DNA from: Sphingobacteriales bacterium
Lineage (GTDB): Bacteria > Bacteroidota > Bacteroidia > Chitinophagales > UBA2359
Direction: 5' to 3'
DNA length: 64,000 nucleotides
Assembly (NCBI GenBank): GCA_016706405.1
Contig: JADJJT010000002.1
Location: 1,302,001-1,366,000 of the forward strand
The notes under the pieces are model-generated. The model had not been told where the DNA came from, did not search any database, and was given only the letters and a program-made list of their open reading frames with translations. Position 1 is the stretch's first letter. Each line of letters begins with the position of its first letter. The position numbers and the translations under genes are program-made. This document shows, piece by piece, positions 35,286 to 44,466 of the stretch.

Positions 35286-35987
35286 TTATTCTTTCCAAAC
35301 AAACTGAAATAAAATTACCGACAACACTAATAAAAGTACGTTTATGGCCAATAAATTGCCCAAATCGAGGGCAAAATTAGCGTTAAATGTATCAATTAGA
35401 GCAATTTTTGACAAGGACAGAAGCAAAATAAATACCGGAATAATAATCGGGAAACTTAATATAGGCATAAGCGCGGCATTACCCCCCGTTTGCGCCGCTA
35501 TTGCCGATACCAAGGTAAAACAAAACGAAAAACCAACTGCACCTAAAAAAGCAATTACTACAAATAAACTCATATTTTCAATGGGGTTGCCAAACAACAT
35601 ACTGAATATAATTAAACCTAAGCCGGCAATAATAATTAGCAGACCGCAATTGTAAAGCAGCTTTGCCATAATAATAGCTTGCGGACTGGCTAAACCGTAG
35701 TAAAAACGCATCCGCTCGCGCGACTCGGCCATAAAACTTTTGGCTACAGCGTTTACGGCGGCAAATACTAACATAAGCCAATATAAAGTTACCCACGTAA
35801 GGCCGTCAATACGTTTAAAGGCCAAAAACGACAGCAATGCCGTTGCCACAACATATAATAACAATCCACCCACCGCCGATTTTTGTCGCCACTCTAATTG
35901 CGCATCTTTTTGTATGAGGGTATAAACTTGCTTCCAAAAATTATTTTCTTTAAAAACTAAATTAGCATTTTTATCGATTGTGGACAT
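35286..35987 (-). CDS. ccmB: Heme exporter CcmB
   Basis: 233 residues with six hydrophobic segments. The N-terminal QKDAQLEWRQKSAVGGLLLY block and the FMAESRERMRFYYGLASPQA loop are CcmB marks. It is the membrane subunit of the heme-related ABC complex for cytochrome c maturation (system I). In many Bacteroidota ccmB is followed by ccmC; here the downstream gene is the rlmI-like methyltransferase, and no other ccm gene is in the window. Confidence 0.88.
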   Translation of the reverse strand: MSTIDKNANLVFKENNFWKQVYTLIQKDAQLEWRQKSAVGGLLLYVVATALLSFLAFKRIDGLTWVTLYWLMLVFAAVNAVAKSFMAESRERMRFYYGLASPQAIIMAKLLYNCGLLIIIAGLGLIIFSMLFGNPIENMSLFVVIAFLGAVGFSFCFTLVSAIAAQTGGNAALMPILSFPIIIPVFILLLSLSKIALIDTFNANFALDLGNLLAINVLLLVLSVILFQFVWKE

Positions 35988-36193
35988 GTTAAATTAACAA
36001 TATATTAGTATTAAAAAATATTTTGAACAAGTTATGTTTTGCTTTCTATCCTGCAAAATTGCAAAATTATCTTTTGATTTAGACAAAAATGTTTTATTTT
36101 ACCAAGAACCTTAGTGCAAATTGCCAAAATCGGCAAAGGCAAACGTCTAATAAAATAGGGTGCAAATAATTTTAATTAATGTACTTTACGATT

Positions 36194-36502
36194 ATGAATA
36201 CGAACCAATGGTTTTACCAGCTTAATTTAATTTCGTTAATAGCTACCGCAGTTAATTTTTTGTTTTTTATTCTCCTGTTAACCACTGCTATTGATGTTTC
36301 ACTTTTTTTAATGATATCTTTAGGTTCTATAAGTTTGATGGGTGGTATTACTGGTGTGTTTTGGGGCAAAACCAAATTTATTAAATATTGCTCGGCAATT
36401 AATATTGCCGTAGCTGTATCTATGTTGGCCACTACTTTTTATATTGCTTATGCAGTGATCAAAATTTTTAATAGTTTTGCAGCTTTAATTGGTTTGATTT
36501 AG
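36194..36502 (+). CDS. Small membrane protein of unknown function
   Basis: 102 residues from the ATG at 36194 (an in-frame ATG at 36179 would add five). It has three to four hydrophobic segments with short polar joins and no recognisable motif. It starts about 200 bases from ccmB on the opposite strand and ends 25 bases before the phosphopantetheinyl transferase gene, with which it may be cotranscribed. Function unknown. Confidence 0.5.
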   Translation: MNTNQWFYQLNLISLIATAVNFLFFILLLTTAIDVSLFLMISLGSISLMGGITGVFWGKTKFIKYCSAINIAVAVSMLATTFYIAYAVIKIFNSFAALIGLI

Positions 36503-36527
36503 TTATTGGGCAATAATAGACACATAG

Positions 36528-37229
36528 ATGCCATTTTACCAAAAAATAACAATCGAAGAAACTTGTTTTGTTGCTATTTGGCAACTTACCGAATCAGTTG
36601 AGGCATTACTTGAACAAATTAACTTCAAAGTACTACAATTTTACCCAGAAAAATGGGCAGCCCTACAGCATCCCCAAAAAAAACGGCAATGGTTGGCGGT
36701 TTTGTGCTTATTACAACAATTATTTCAAAGCTCGGAGAATGACAATAAAACTGCCGACCCCCTACTTAAATATCATCCATCCGGAAAACCGTATTTGCCA
36801 CAGTTTCCCCAACATCAAATAAGTATTAGCCACACCTCAAAATGGGTTGTTGTGGCCGTTAATACCCAAGGTGGTCCTATTGGTGTGGACGTAGAATTAA
36901 TTTCGCCCAAAGCCTTAAATATTGCCCCACGTTTTTGTTCGCATTACGAGTTGCGTTTGATTCGAGAGGTAGAACCCTCGCGTTTACAAGCGTCCTATGC
37001 TACCATTTTTTGGACGTGCAAAGAAGCTATGTATAAATTAGTTGGACGAAAAGGACTTAGTTTTAGCGAGAATATACGCATTACATTATTTTCTGACCCT
37101 TATCCTGATGATTGGGCGGAAATGGACGGCGAAGTTCTTATTGCCGAAACTAGACAAGTTTTTAATTGCAAATTGCAATACCGTTTATTAGAGAAAGATC
37201 ATTTTATTGCCATTGCCACTAAGGCCTAA
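36528..37229 (+). CDS. 4'-phosphopantetheinyl transferase family protein
   Basis: 233 residues, the Sfp-type length. It transfers phosphopantetheine from CoA to a carrier-protein serine. The magnesium/CoA motifs are IGVDVELI and FWTCKEAMYKLVGRKG, and the N-terminal half has the ISISHTSKWVVVAVN strand. The protein partner is not encoded nearby: no fatty-acid, polyketide or nonribosomal peptide synthase gene is in the window, so it may serve acyl carrier protein or a distant cluster. Confidence 0.88.
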   Translation: MPFYQKITIEETCFVAIWQLTESVEALLEQINFKVLQFYPEKWAALQHPQKKRQWLAVLCLLQQLFQSSENDNKTADPLLKYHPSGKPYLPQFPQHQISISHTSKWVVVAVNTQGGPIGVDVELISPKALNIAPRFCSHYELRLIREVEPSRLQASYATIFWTCKEAMYKLVGRKGLSFSENIRITLFSDPYPDDWAEMDGEVLIAETRQVFNCKLQYRLLEKDHFIAIATKA

Positions 37230-37283
37230 GAGCGTCAATGGCAAGACTATTTTTAACTTCTATTATAATTATCCGGATAGATT

Positions 37284-39479
37284 TTAAGGGTTTTGTACTT
37301 CCCAAACTCCTATACTACTTGCGTTGGGGTGGTAAAGATTAAAATCGGCAACTGTAATATTGCCATCCAAATTAAAATCGGGCTTATAATAACCGTTTAA
37401 CAAAGCGGTCATGCTGTTATACACGTTAAAATCGGCAACGGTAATATTGCCCGAGGCATCGGCGTCGCCGGCACGCAGCAAGGCAATGCCGCTCGCGCTG
37501 TATATTTGTTGGCCTATGCCGTAGACCTGTTGCACCTGCGTACTAAAATTCCATGTCATAGTGTTTGAAACCGGCAGTGCTTGCGCGCTCATAACGCCTA
37601 AATGGTTACGGTGCCTCACAATTACGTAGTAAGCTAAGGTGGGGTTAATATTGGCCGATAAAGTAATAAAAGTATTGCCATTGGTTGCCCTAATGCTGCC
37701 ATCGGCAAACAGCAGCGCTGCGTGGCGCTCGGCTATTTGGGTTGTGTTTTGTTGTGGTCTAAGCTCTATTAGCACCCAATCAACTACTTGCGAGGGTAGG
37801 GTGGGGGTTGCTTGGTTGCCCGCATACCACCAAGGTGCGGTATTAAAGGGCTGCGTATTGGGTAAAAGATCTTTACTGCGCAGCGTAGTATTCATAGTTT
37901 GGGTATTATTGTTAAAACTACCTTCTAAAAAGCAGGTAACGGCTAAGTTTGCGCAAGGCGTGTTAAAAAATACCGAGGTCGAATATTGACTTTGAGTTTC
38001 ACTACAAAGTGAGCTAATTTGCATTTCGTATTGACTACATGGGCTTAATCCGGATAAAATTTTAAATCCGGAATCACCGCCCGAAGTGGTCGCCCAAGTA
38101 TTGTTTCCGTTTATTTGCCGGTATCTTATTTCAGTTTCAAAGCCATAAGGCTCACTCCAACTAATATCAGCGCTGCCTAAACCTATATTGGCAGCAGTTA
38201 AATTAATAGGTACAGGTGGATTTACAATGTTTACGGACATATAGGCGGTATCACTTTCGGCCACTAACGAGTTAATTTCGCGCACCGTAATACTACCCAT
38301 GCCCGGCGTTTGCCAATTTACCTGAATGCTGTTTTGTGTGGCATCGCCAACAATTTGCCCCCCCACTATTTGCCAGCACCAAACACTGCCATAGTGGTGT
38401 GTTACCGAGTAGGTTTCGAGGCCGTTATTGCAAGCCGTTGCATTGCCTAAAAGGGTTGGTTTTGTAGGTTTTAACAAGTGATGATATAAAAATAACGCCG
38501 TTTTTTCATTTATAAAATCTGCGTTGGTAGGGTTTGTCCAAAGCTCGTGCCCTTGCCCTTCAAAGGGATAAAATTCAAAGGCTAAGGGGATGTTTGCAGC
38601 ACGCTCACTTATTGGTTGCGAGCCATATAATACCGGAAAAAAGCCTGTAGCCCCAAAAGGAACACCCGCCCCAATATTTACAATATTATCGTTGGTGCCA
38701 TGAAACGAAACAATAGCCGCTTCGCCAGCATCCATAAAAAGGGTATCGCCAATGGCACCCCATAGGTTTACCACTGCCTTGGGCGCTCCGTTGTGTACGT
38801 AATTGTTACCCGAGCAATCAATGCAGCCCAGGTCGGGCCAATCGGGCAAAAGTGGTTGGTCAACGGTGTAGGTTGGTATTAACAAGGGCGAGGCTGCGCG
38901 CTCGGCATCGGTTAAATACGCGGTATGTATGGAGGCGACAGCACCGGCGCTATTGCCTCCGGCAAAAATATAGTTGGTATCTATGCCATAAGTGCTGGCA
39001 TGCTCTTTAAAATAACGAACGGCAGCCCTAACATCTTGCCCCGCCCTATAAACAGCCCTAATAGCAGTGCTTTCGTTTAGTATATTGTAACCCAAGCGGT
39101 AATCAATGGCGGCTGCCACATAACCTTTGCGGGCTAAGGCTTTACAAAATGCTACCAACTCTATTTGGCTTTTAGTGCCAACCAAAAATGCACCGCCAAA
39201 GGCCACAATTACCAATGGGCGTTTGGTGCACGTGTCGCCGGCGGGGGTGTATAGGTCAAATTTAAGGTTTTGACTATAAGTGCTTGTTTCTGAAATATAT
39301 GGCGGATACATTACCGCTGTAGCTGTAGCGTAGGTAGCTACATTAGTTTGCGTGTTGGCAGTAAAAATATCGGTGCGATAGCGTTGGTTAGTACACGATG
39401 CCGGCGGTTGGGCTGTTACCGGCTGCAATAAAAATACACCAATAATAACAATTATAAAGGTAAAAAAGGCTTTCAACAT
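37284..39479 (-). CDS. Secreted esterase with FN3 and dockerin-like modules
   Basis: 731 residues. Signal peptide to about residue 23 (LLQPVTAQ). The alpha/beta-hydrolase domain (about 28-345) has RPLVIVAFGGAFLVG (oxyanion region), the nucleophile elbow GGNSAGA, and GQGHELW near the C-terminal side as the likely catalytic His. It is like carboxylesterase/lipase family hydrolases. A beta-rich region with an Ig-like feel (about 350-420) and a fibronectin type III domain (about 425-510) follow. At the C-terminus are two calcium-loop repeats, DADASGNITVADFN and DFNLDGNITVADFN, like dockerin type I. No T9SS domain is visible. Substrate unknown. Confidence 0.8.
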   Translation of the reverse strand: MLKAFFTFIIVIIGVFLLQPVTAQPPASCTNQRYRTDIFTANTQTNVATYATATAVMYPPYISETSTYSQNLKFDLYTPAGDTCTKRPLVIVAFGGAFLVGTKSQIELVAFCKALARKGYVAAAIDYRLGYNILNESTAIRAVYRAGQDVRAAVRYFKEHASTYGIDTNYIFAGGNSAGAVASIHTAYLTDAERAASPLLIPTYTVDQPLLPDWPDLGCIDCSGNNYVHNGAPKAVVNLWGAIGDTLFMDAGEAAIVSFHGTNDNIVNIGAGVPFGATGFFPVLYGSQPISERAANIPLAFEFYPFEGQGHELWTNPTNADFINEKTALFLYHHLLKPTKPTLLGNATACNNGLETYSVTHHYGSVWCWQIVGGQIVGDATQNSIQVNWQTPGMGSITVREINSLVAESDTAYMSVNIVNPPVPINLTAANIGLGSADISWSEPYGFETEIRYRQINGNNTWATTSGGDSGFKILSGLSPCSQYEMQISSLCSETQSQYSTSVFFNTPCANLAVTCFLEGSFNNNTQTMNTTLRSKDLLPNTQPFNTAPWWYAGNQATPTLPSQVVDWVLIELRPQQNTTQIAERHAALLFADGSIRATNGNTFITLSANINPTLAYYVIVRHRNHLGVMSAQALPVSNTMTWNFSTQVQQVYGIGQQIYSASGIALLRAGDADASGNITVADFNVYNSMTALLNGYYKPDFNLDGNITVADFNLYHPNASSIGVWEVQNP

Positions 39480-39973
39480 AGTTTATTGGGCAGGCAGTTT
39501 ATTAATGGCGCAAATTTACGATATTATTTTAAGCTTGATAGTGATGATTTTTGAAGCGAAAACTTGCTCTGCAATAATTTTTCCGGAAGCATTAAGAACC
39601 CCGTTATTTTAATTTCTAATTAGCGTTTAATGCTTGGTTTTTTATCCGGATAAGAGACAACGAAGAGGTTTCTCCGGAAAAAACAGTAGGTGCTGCTTTG
39701 TTCTCAAAATCATACCAATCCTATAATCAAATTAATCATAAGTTTAGGCGTTTTTAATGCTAAAAATATTTAAGATTTAATAGTATTGTGTATAATTGCT
39801 TTTAACTGTTATATTACTGTGTTTTATCAAAACCATTCAATCAGGTTGTTCGTTAAAATGTACAGGGTTTAGTTCTCCGACAAAACCTGAGTCTAACCAT
39901 GAAATAAGAAACTTTCTAATTAACACCCCTACTTTTTATTATAATATTAATTCATATAAAACCTTATTAAAAC
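39480..39973. other. Intergenic region, no gene supported
   Basis: It contains a reverse-strand -7 element TAAATTTG (39511-39518), about 31 bases from the esterase start, and three TCCGGA palindromes (about 39583, 39649 and 39674). A short forward frame at 39796-39981 was considered and rejected. Nothing else is visible. Confidence 0.5.
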
Positions 39974-41068
39974 ATGATTAAATTTAATTTTGTCTCTTTG
40001 AGGGCAGTATTATTTTTGTTTGTCTTTATTTATGCACTATCTATTGTTGTGGGCTGCAAAAAAGACCATTCCAACCACAACGAAATACCTTACCAACCTT
40101 ATGCGGTATATGTTGCCGAAGAGGATGAAGGAAAAATTACAGTCATTAATCCGTTAGAAAACAAAGTAGTTGGCAGCATAGTAATCAGCGACCACCACTC
40201 GTCTCAAATGGGGCTTATGCCGCACAACGTACAGGTGGCACCCGACGGAAAGTCTGTTTGGGTAACAGCCACAGCCCATGATGGCGGAGACATGGAGCAA
40301 GTTATTGTGATTGACCCAGTTGCCAATCATAGTATCTTAAAAAAGATTAATGTCGGCGTTAATCAGCATCTTGGGCATATAGTGCTCGACACTGCCTCAA
40401 CCTACGCATTTGCAACTGCCAATGAAGCTGGCCAGGTTATACAAATTGATGCCAAAACCTACACCGAAGTGAAAAGATATAACCTTGGCGCAACGTATGA
40501 ACCGCATGGCTTGAGGTATTCAAAAGGAAATCTGTATGTGGCTAATATGGGGGCAAAAAGCATGTCGATAATAAATATTTCAAGTGGGCAAATAGATGAG
40601 GTACCTTTAGGCGGAATGGCAGTACAAACCGCTGTTACTCCGGATGGAAAATATGCCTTTGCCTCTTTATATGATACAAAAGAGGTTGCAATGTATGATA
40701 TACAAACTAAACAGGTTACCAAAATAGCACTTCCGGCAGGGGCTTTGGGGCCAATACAATTATATCCTACTCCCGATAATAAGTTGCTTTATGTTTGCGA
40801 CCAAGGCGGTGTTGGAACCGACCCTGTTTCTAACAAAGTATATGTTATTGATATTGCCGCTTCATCGGTAACCAATACTATTGATGTGGGCAATGCGGCA
40901 CATGGTGTTGTAGTAAGCAATGATGGGCAAAGTGTTTATGTTACCAACAGCAAAAGCAATACAGTTTCTGTTATTGATGTAGCCACCCAAAAAGTAACCC
41001 ATACCATATCAGTTGGCGAGGCCCCCAACGGCATTAGTTATAAGTTTCCAACGGGTGGAATGCAATAA
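39974..41068 (+). CDS. YncE-like beta-propeller lipoprotein
   Basis: 364 residues. Signal peptide with lipobox VVGC (Cys about residue 28). The rest is a seven-bladed-type propeller with YVTN-like repeats, for example YVAEEDEGKITVINPLENKV, LYVANMGAKSMSIINISSGQ and SVYVTNSKSNTVSVIDVATQ. Such proteins occur on the cell surface or in the periplasm and may bind DNA, metal or other ligands; none can be assigned. The gene is followed by a terminator. The C-terminus TGGMQ is short and has no sorting signal. Confidence 0.82.
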   Translation: MIKFNFVSLRAVLFLFVFIYALSIVVGCKKDHSNHNEIPYQPYAVYVAEEDEGKITVINPLENKVVGSIVISDHHSSQMGLMPHNVQVAPDGKSVWVTATAHDGGDMEQVIVIDPVANHSILKKINVGVNQHLGHIVLDTASTYAFATANEAGQVIQIDAKTYTEVKRYNLGATYEPHGLRYSKGNLYVANMGAKSMSIINISSGQIDEVPLGGMAVQTAVTPDGKYAFASLYDTKEVAMYDIQTKQVTKIALPAGALGPIQLYPTPDNKLLYVCDQGGVGTDPVSNKVYVIDIAASSVTNTIDVGNAAHGVVVSNDGQSVYVTNSKSNTVSVIDVATQKVTHTISVGEAPNGISYKFPTGGMQ

Positions 41069-41159
41069 ACAGACTTACTGCATTTTAGTTTGACCACAAA
41101 ATAATTAGGATTTAAACTTGTAAATTTTTTCAGAAGATATCCCCACGTTTTTTCAACTT

Positions 41160-41207
41160 CCCCGGCAATGAAGAATCATCTTCTTTGCAGGGGATTTTTG
41201 TTTTTTA
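41160..41207 (+). terminator. Rho-independent terminator after YncE-like gene
   Basis: Fourteen-base arms at 41160-41173 and 41180-41193 with two mismatches, followed by a T-rich tract (41195-41206). Confidence 0.7.
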
Positions 41208-41372
41208 TCCGGATAAAACCATGCCGGCGGCTAAACTTTAAATTTAAAACAACATGTGTTTAATCAAAAAATGTAACAGTATCCTCCAAAAATAATACAC
41301 TTTTTTTTAAGAATACTAAAAAAAACGCTATCTTAGCGGTTTGCTTTTTCTTGTGTTACCATTAATGCAAAT

Positions 41373-43515
41373 ATGGCGCTAAACCCTACTGCTCTACTTT
41401 TAGAAACCCCAATTGAATACCTTAAAGGCATTGGCCCCCAAAAGGGCGAACTGCTTAGGGCCGAGCTAAACCTCATTAGCTTAGGCGACTTATTAGAGCA
41501 TTACCCTTTTAGATACATTGATAAAACCCAAATTTACCCGATAGGCCAAATTAATCCCAGCACGCAGTTAGTACAAATTAAAGGGGTTTTGGGTAAATTT
41601 GAAGAATTAGGCGAAGGACGAACCCGCCGCCTTGCCGCTACCTTGTCTGACGATACGGGCAGTATTGAGTTGGTGTGGTTTCAGGGGTTTGGCTATGTAA
41701 AACAATACCTTACTCCCGGAAAAATTTATTTAGTATTTGGAAAACCAAGCCAATTTGGGGCAAAATTTAGTATCTCGCACCCCGAAATTACCCCATTTGT
41801 AACCGAACTTGCCGACAACACCGAAACAAATACGGCTACGGCAAAATATGAACCCGTTTACAGCTCGACTGAAAAACTAAAAACCCGCTTTTTAGACAGC
41901 AAAGGCATCTATAAACTTATCCGGAATTTATTTGAAAAACTTCAACCCGAAAAAGACCTGCCCGAATTTCTTCCGGAGGAAATAAGGCAACACTACAAAC
42001 TTATAAATCGTGCCGATGCTTATCGTTATATCCACTTTCCGGAAACCGAAGCGCAAATTGCCGCCGCTCAACGCCGCATAAAATTTGAAGAGTTTTTTTT
42101 TACTACAGTTGCGTATTTTGTTGAGTCGCAACAGTAACCGGCAAAACAACCAGGGCTGGCGATTTCCGGCACTCGAGTATTTTAACAGTTTCTACAACCA
42201 GCATTTGCCCTTTGCCCTAACCAACGCCCAAAAACGGGTGCTGCGCGAAATTAGAAGCGACACCCTTGCCGGCAAACAAATGAACCGCTTGTTGCAAGGC
42301 GATGTAGGGAGCGGCAAAACAATAGTGTCTTTAATGGCTATGTTAATGGCTATTGATAATAATTGCCAGGCCTGCCTAATGGCGCCAACCGAAATTTTAG
42401 CCCAACAACATGCCAACAATATAGGGTTAATGCTTCAAAACCTGCCTATTACAGTTGGTTTGCTTACCGGAAGCACCAAAGCCAAAGCTCGCAAAGAACT
42501 GTTGCCCCGGCTTGCCAACGGCGAACTTCAAGTATTAATTGGCACACACGCTTTATTAGAAGACCCCGTTCAGTTTAATAAACTCGGTATGGTGGTTATT
42601 GACGAGCAACACCGGTTTGGTGTAGCGCAACGCGCGCGTTTATGGGCAAAAACCACCGTGTTACCGCATGTTTTGGTTATGAGTGCTACGCCCATACCGC
42701 GCACCTTGGCCATGACTATTTACGGCGATTTAGATGTTTCGATTATTGACGAACTGCCCCCCGGACGCAAACCAATTAAAACAGTACATTACAGCGAGCG
42801 GCAAAGGCAAGCCGTTTTTGACTTTATGCGCCACGAAATTGCCTTGGGCAGGCAAGTGTATATTGTTTACCCACTGATTAAAGAAAGTGAGGCTTTGAGC
42901 TACAAAAACCTGATGCAGGGCTACGAAATGTTGTCGTTTGCTTTTCCGCAACCAACCTATACTATTAGTGTAGTGCATGGCAAACTTAGCCCCAGCGAAA
43001 AAGAAGCCGAAATGCAGCGATTTAAGCAGGGGCTTACGCAAATTATGCTTGCCACAACGGTTATCGAGGTAGGCGTAGATGTGCCAAATGCCAGCGTTAT
43101 GATAATTGAAAGTGCCGAGCGTTTTGGCCTGTCGCAGCTACACCAGTTGCGAGGGCGTGTGGGGCGGGGGGCAGCGCAAAGCTATTGCGTACTGCTTACT
43201 GGCGACAAACTTACCCACGATGCCCGTGTGCGTATGCGCACCATGGTAGCCACTACCGATGGTTTTAAAATTGCCGAAGTTGATATGCAGTTGCGCGGCC
43301 CTGGCGATTTAGACGGCACCCAACAAAGCGGATTAGTGCAGTTTAAATTGGCCGACATAGTAAAAGACAGTGCGTTATTGGCCGAGGCAAGGGCTGCAGC
43401 CTCAAAACTTTTAGATGCCGATGCTAATATGCAAAACCCGGATAACCATAATTTAAAACAGTTTTATGAGGCTTGGCGCCGCGAAAGCCGAAGTAAATGG
43501 AGTCGTATATCATAA
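41373..43515 (+). CDS. recG: ATP-dependent DNA helicase RecG, split by a one-base frameshift
   Basis: Two frames cover one RecG. The first (41373-42137) holds the wedge domain (PIEYLKGIGPQKGELL, then EHYPFRYID); the second (to 43515) holds the helicase motifs LLQGDVGSGKTIV, VIDEQHRFGV and GRVGRG. The frames meet at nine T (42093-42101): eight T would read EEFFLLQLRIL, which is RecG-like, and give about 713 residues, the normal length. RecG restarts stalled replication forks and resolves branched DNA. The shift could be a sequencing or assembly error, a real mutation, or be rescued by polymerase slippage on the T run. Confidence 0.85.
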
Positions 43516-43653
43516 TGGAATTGTTTTTTTTAAACTGATTTCCAGCCTATTTGGAGTAACAATAAAATGGCTTTAACTATAATAAATGCGGCTAAATGTA
43601 AAGCTATAAAAATAGGAATTACTAACAAACCAATCTTGCAAAACAATGCATCG
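43516..43653. other. Short spacer after recG
   Basis: No terminator or gene seen; AT-rich. Together with 43971-44154 and 44271-44466 it makes up the noncoding part of the 950-base gap between recG and the methyltransferase gene. A TCCGGA palindrome lies at about 44369. Confidence 0.4.
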
Positions 43654-43970
43654 TTACCGCAACAGCGTAATATTTCCTTTTTGCGTTTCGGTTAATCCGG
43701 ATAAAGGGTTGGTGTAGCTGAACATATATACATACACGCCAACGGGTGCGGGGGTGTTGTTGGGTAAAACACCGCTCCAACCATCAAAGGCATTTCCGTT
43801 AAAAACACGCTGTCCGTAACGGTTATAGACAATTAGCTGCGCTTGGGTTGGTTAAAAGGGTCTTGTTGGGCATAGGTTTTTAAATTGGGGTATAGCGCTA
43901 AGTTAAACATAACAATAAGGCTATACATTACCCCCCCCACTAAATTAAAGTTTTTAACAACATGTTTCAT
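43654..43970 (-). pseudogene. Gutted T9SS cargo gene: signal peptide plus partial sorting domain
   Basis: From the ATG at 43970 the reverse strand encodes a signal-peptide-like start (MKHVVKNFNLVGGVMYSLIV), then YAQQDPFNQ and a stop. In the neighbouring frame, directly after, comes QLIVYNRYGQRVFNGNAFDG, then GVYVYMFSYTNPL and a stop at 43654. This is the second half of a T9SS type B (gliding-motility-associated, CHU_C-like) sorting domain. The whole middle of the cargo is missing and the join is out of frame, so an internal deletion has left only both ends. A run of eight G lies in the signal region. Confidence 0.75.
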
Positions 43971-44154
43971 TTTATACTATTTTTATGGATGAAAAAATTG
44001 GTTGTTTAAATCTGCCAGCAATTTAATAATTTTTATTATCAGCAAACAAAACTTTATTGCCGTTTTTTGCTCAAATATATAAATTTATTTTTTGGTTATG
44101 TGTAGTTTGCTCAAAAACAAATAGCCTAAGTTGTTACACTATTTCCATAGCTTA

Positions 44155-44270
44155 GAACCCCAAGGGTTCAAAGGTTTATAGAACCGGTTGTGTTGGGTTT
44201 TATGCGACCCCGTTGGGGTCGAACCCTGTGTATATTTTGGTTTTCTATAAACATAATATCCCTTCGGGAT
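44155..44270. repeat. Intergenic inverted-repeat element, long copy
   Basis: It has the same ends as the copy at 7038: GAACCC-CAA-GGGTTC at 44155-44169 and ATCCC-TTC-GGGAT at 44258-44270, with GGTTTATAGAA (44173-44183) complementary, but for one base, to TTCTATAAACA (44243-44253). A further hairpin, CGACCCC-GTT-GGGGTCG (44205-44221), is inserted in the middle. Confidence 0.8.
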
Positions 44271-44466
44271 TGGTTAGATTTGTGCAAAAATAGGGGTGAA
44301 ATTTTCCATGCTATTTGCACCACTTAGAACCTGATTTTACCTGATTTGTTGCTTGTATTTTCTTTTATCCGGAATTAATTGCTGCTGATTAAAACTTTCG
44401 CTAAAAACCAATAATGTTTAAATTTTAAAACCTGCCTTTTCTTTCTTTTGTTCTTGTTCAACGAAC

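Noticed and set aside
39796..39981. 61-codon forward frame before the YncE-like gene
   Set aside because: It overlaps the next gene's start, has odd composition and no family match by eye.
42093..42101. Programmed frameshifting as the normal way to make RecG
   Set aside because: RecG is a single-frame gene in other bacteria and no stimulatory structure is visible; error or mutation is simpler.
7038..44270. Hairpin elements as a CRISPR array or as tRNA-like genes
   Set aside because: Copies are far apart with no regular spacers and no cloverleaf; they are dispersed repeats.
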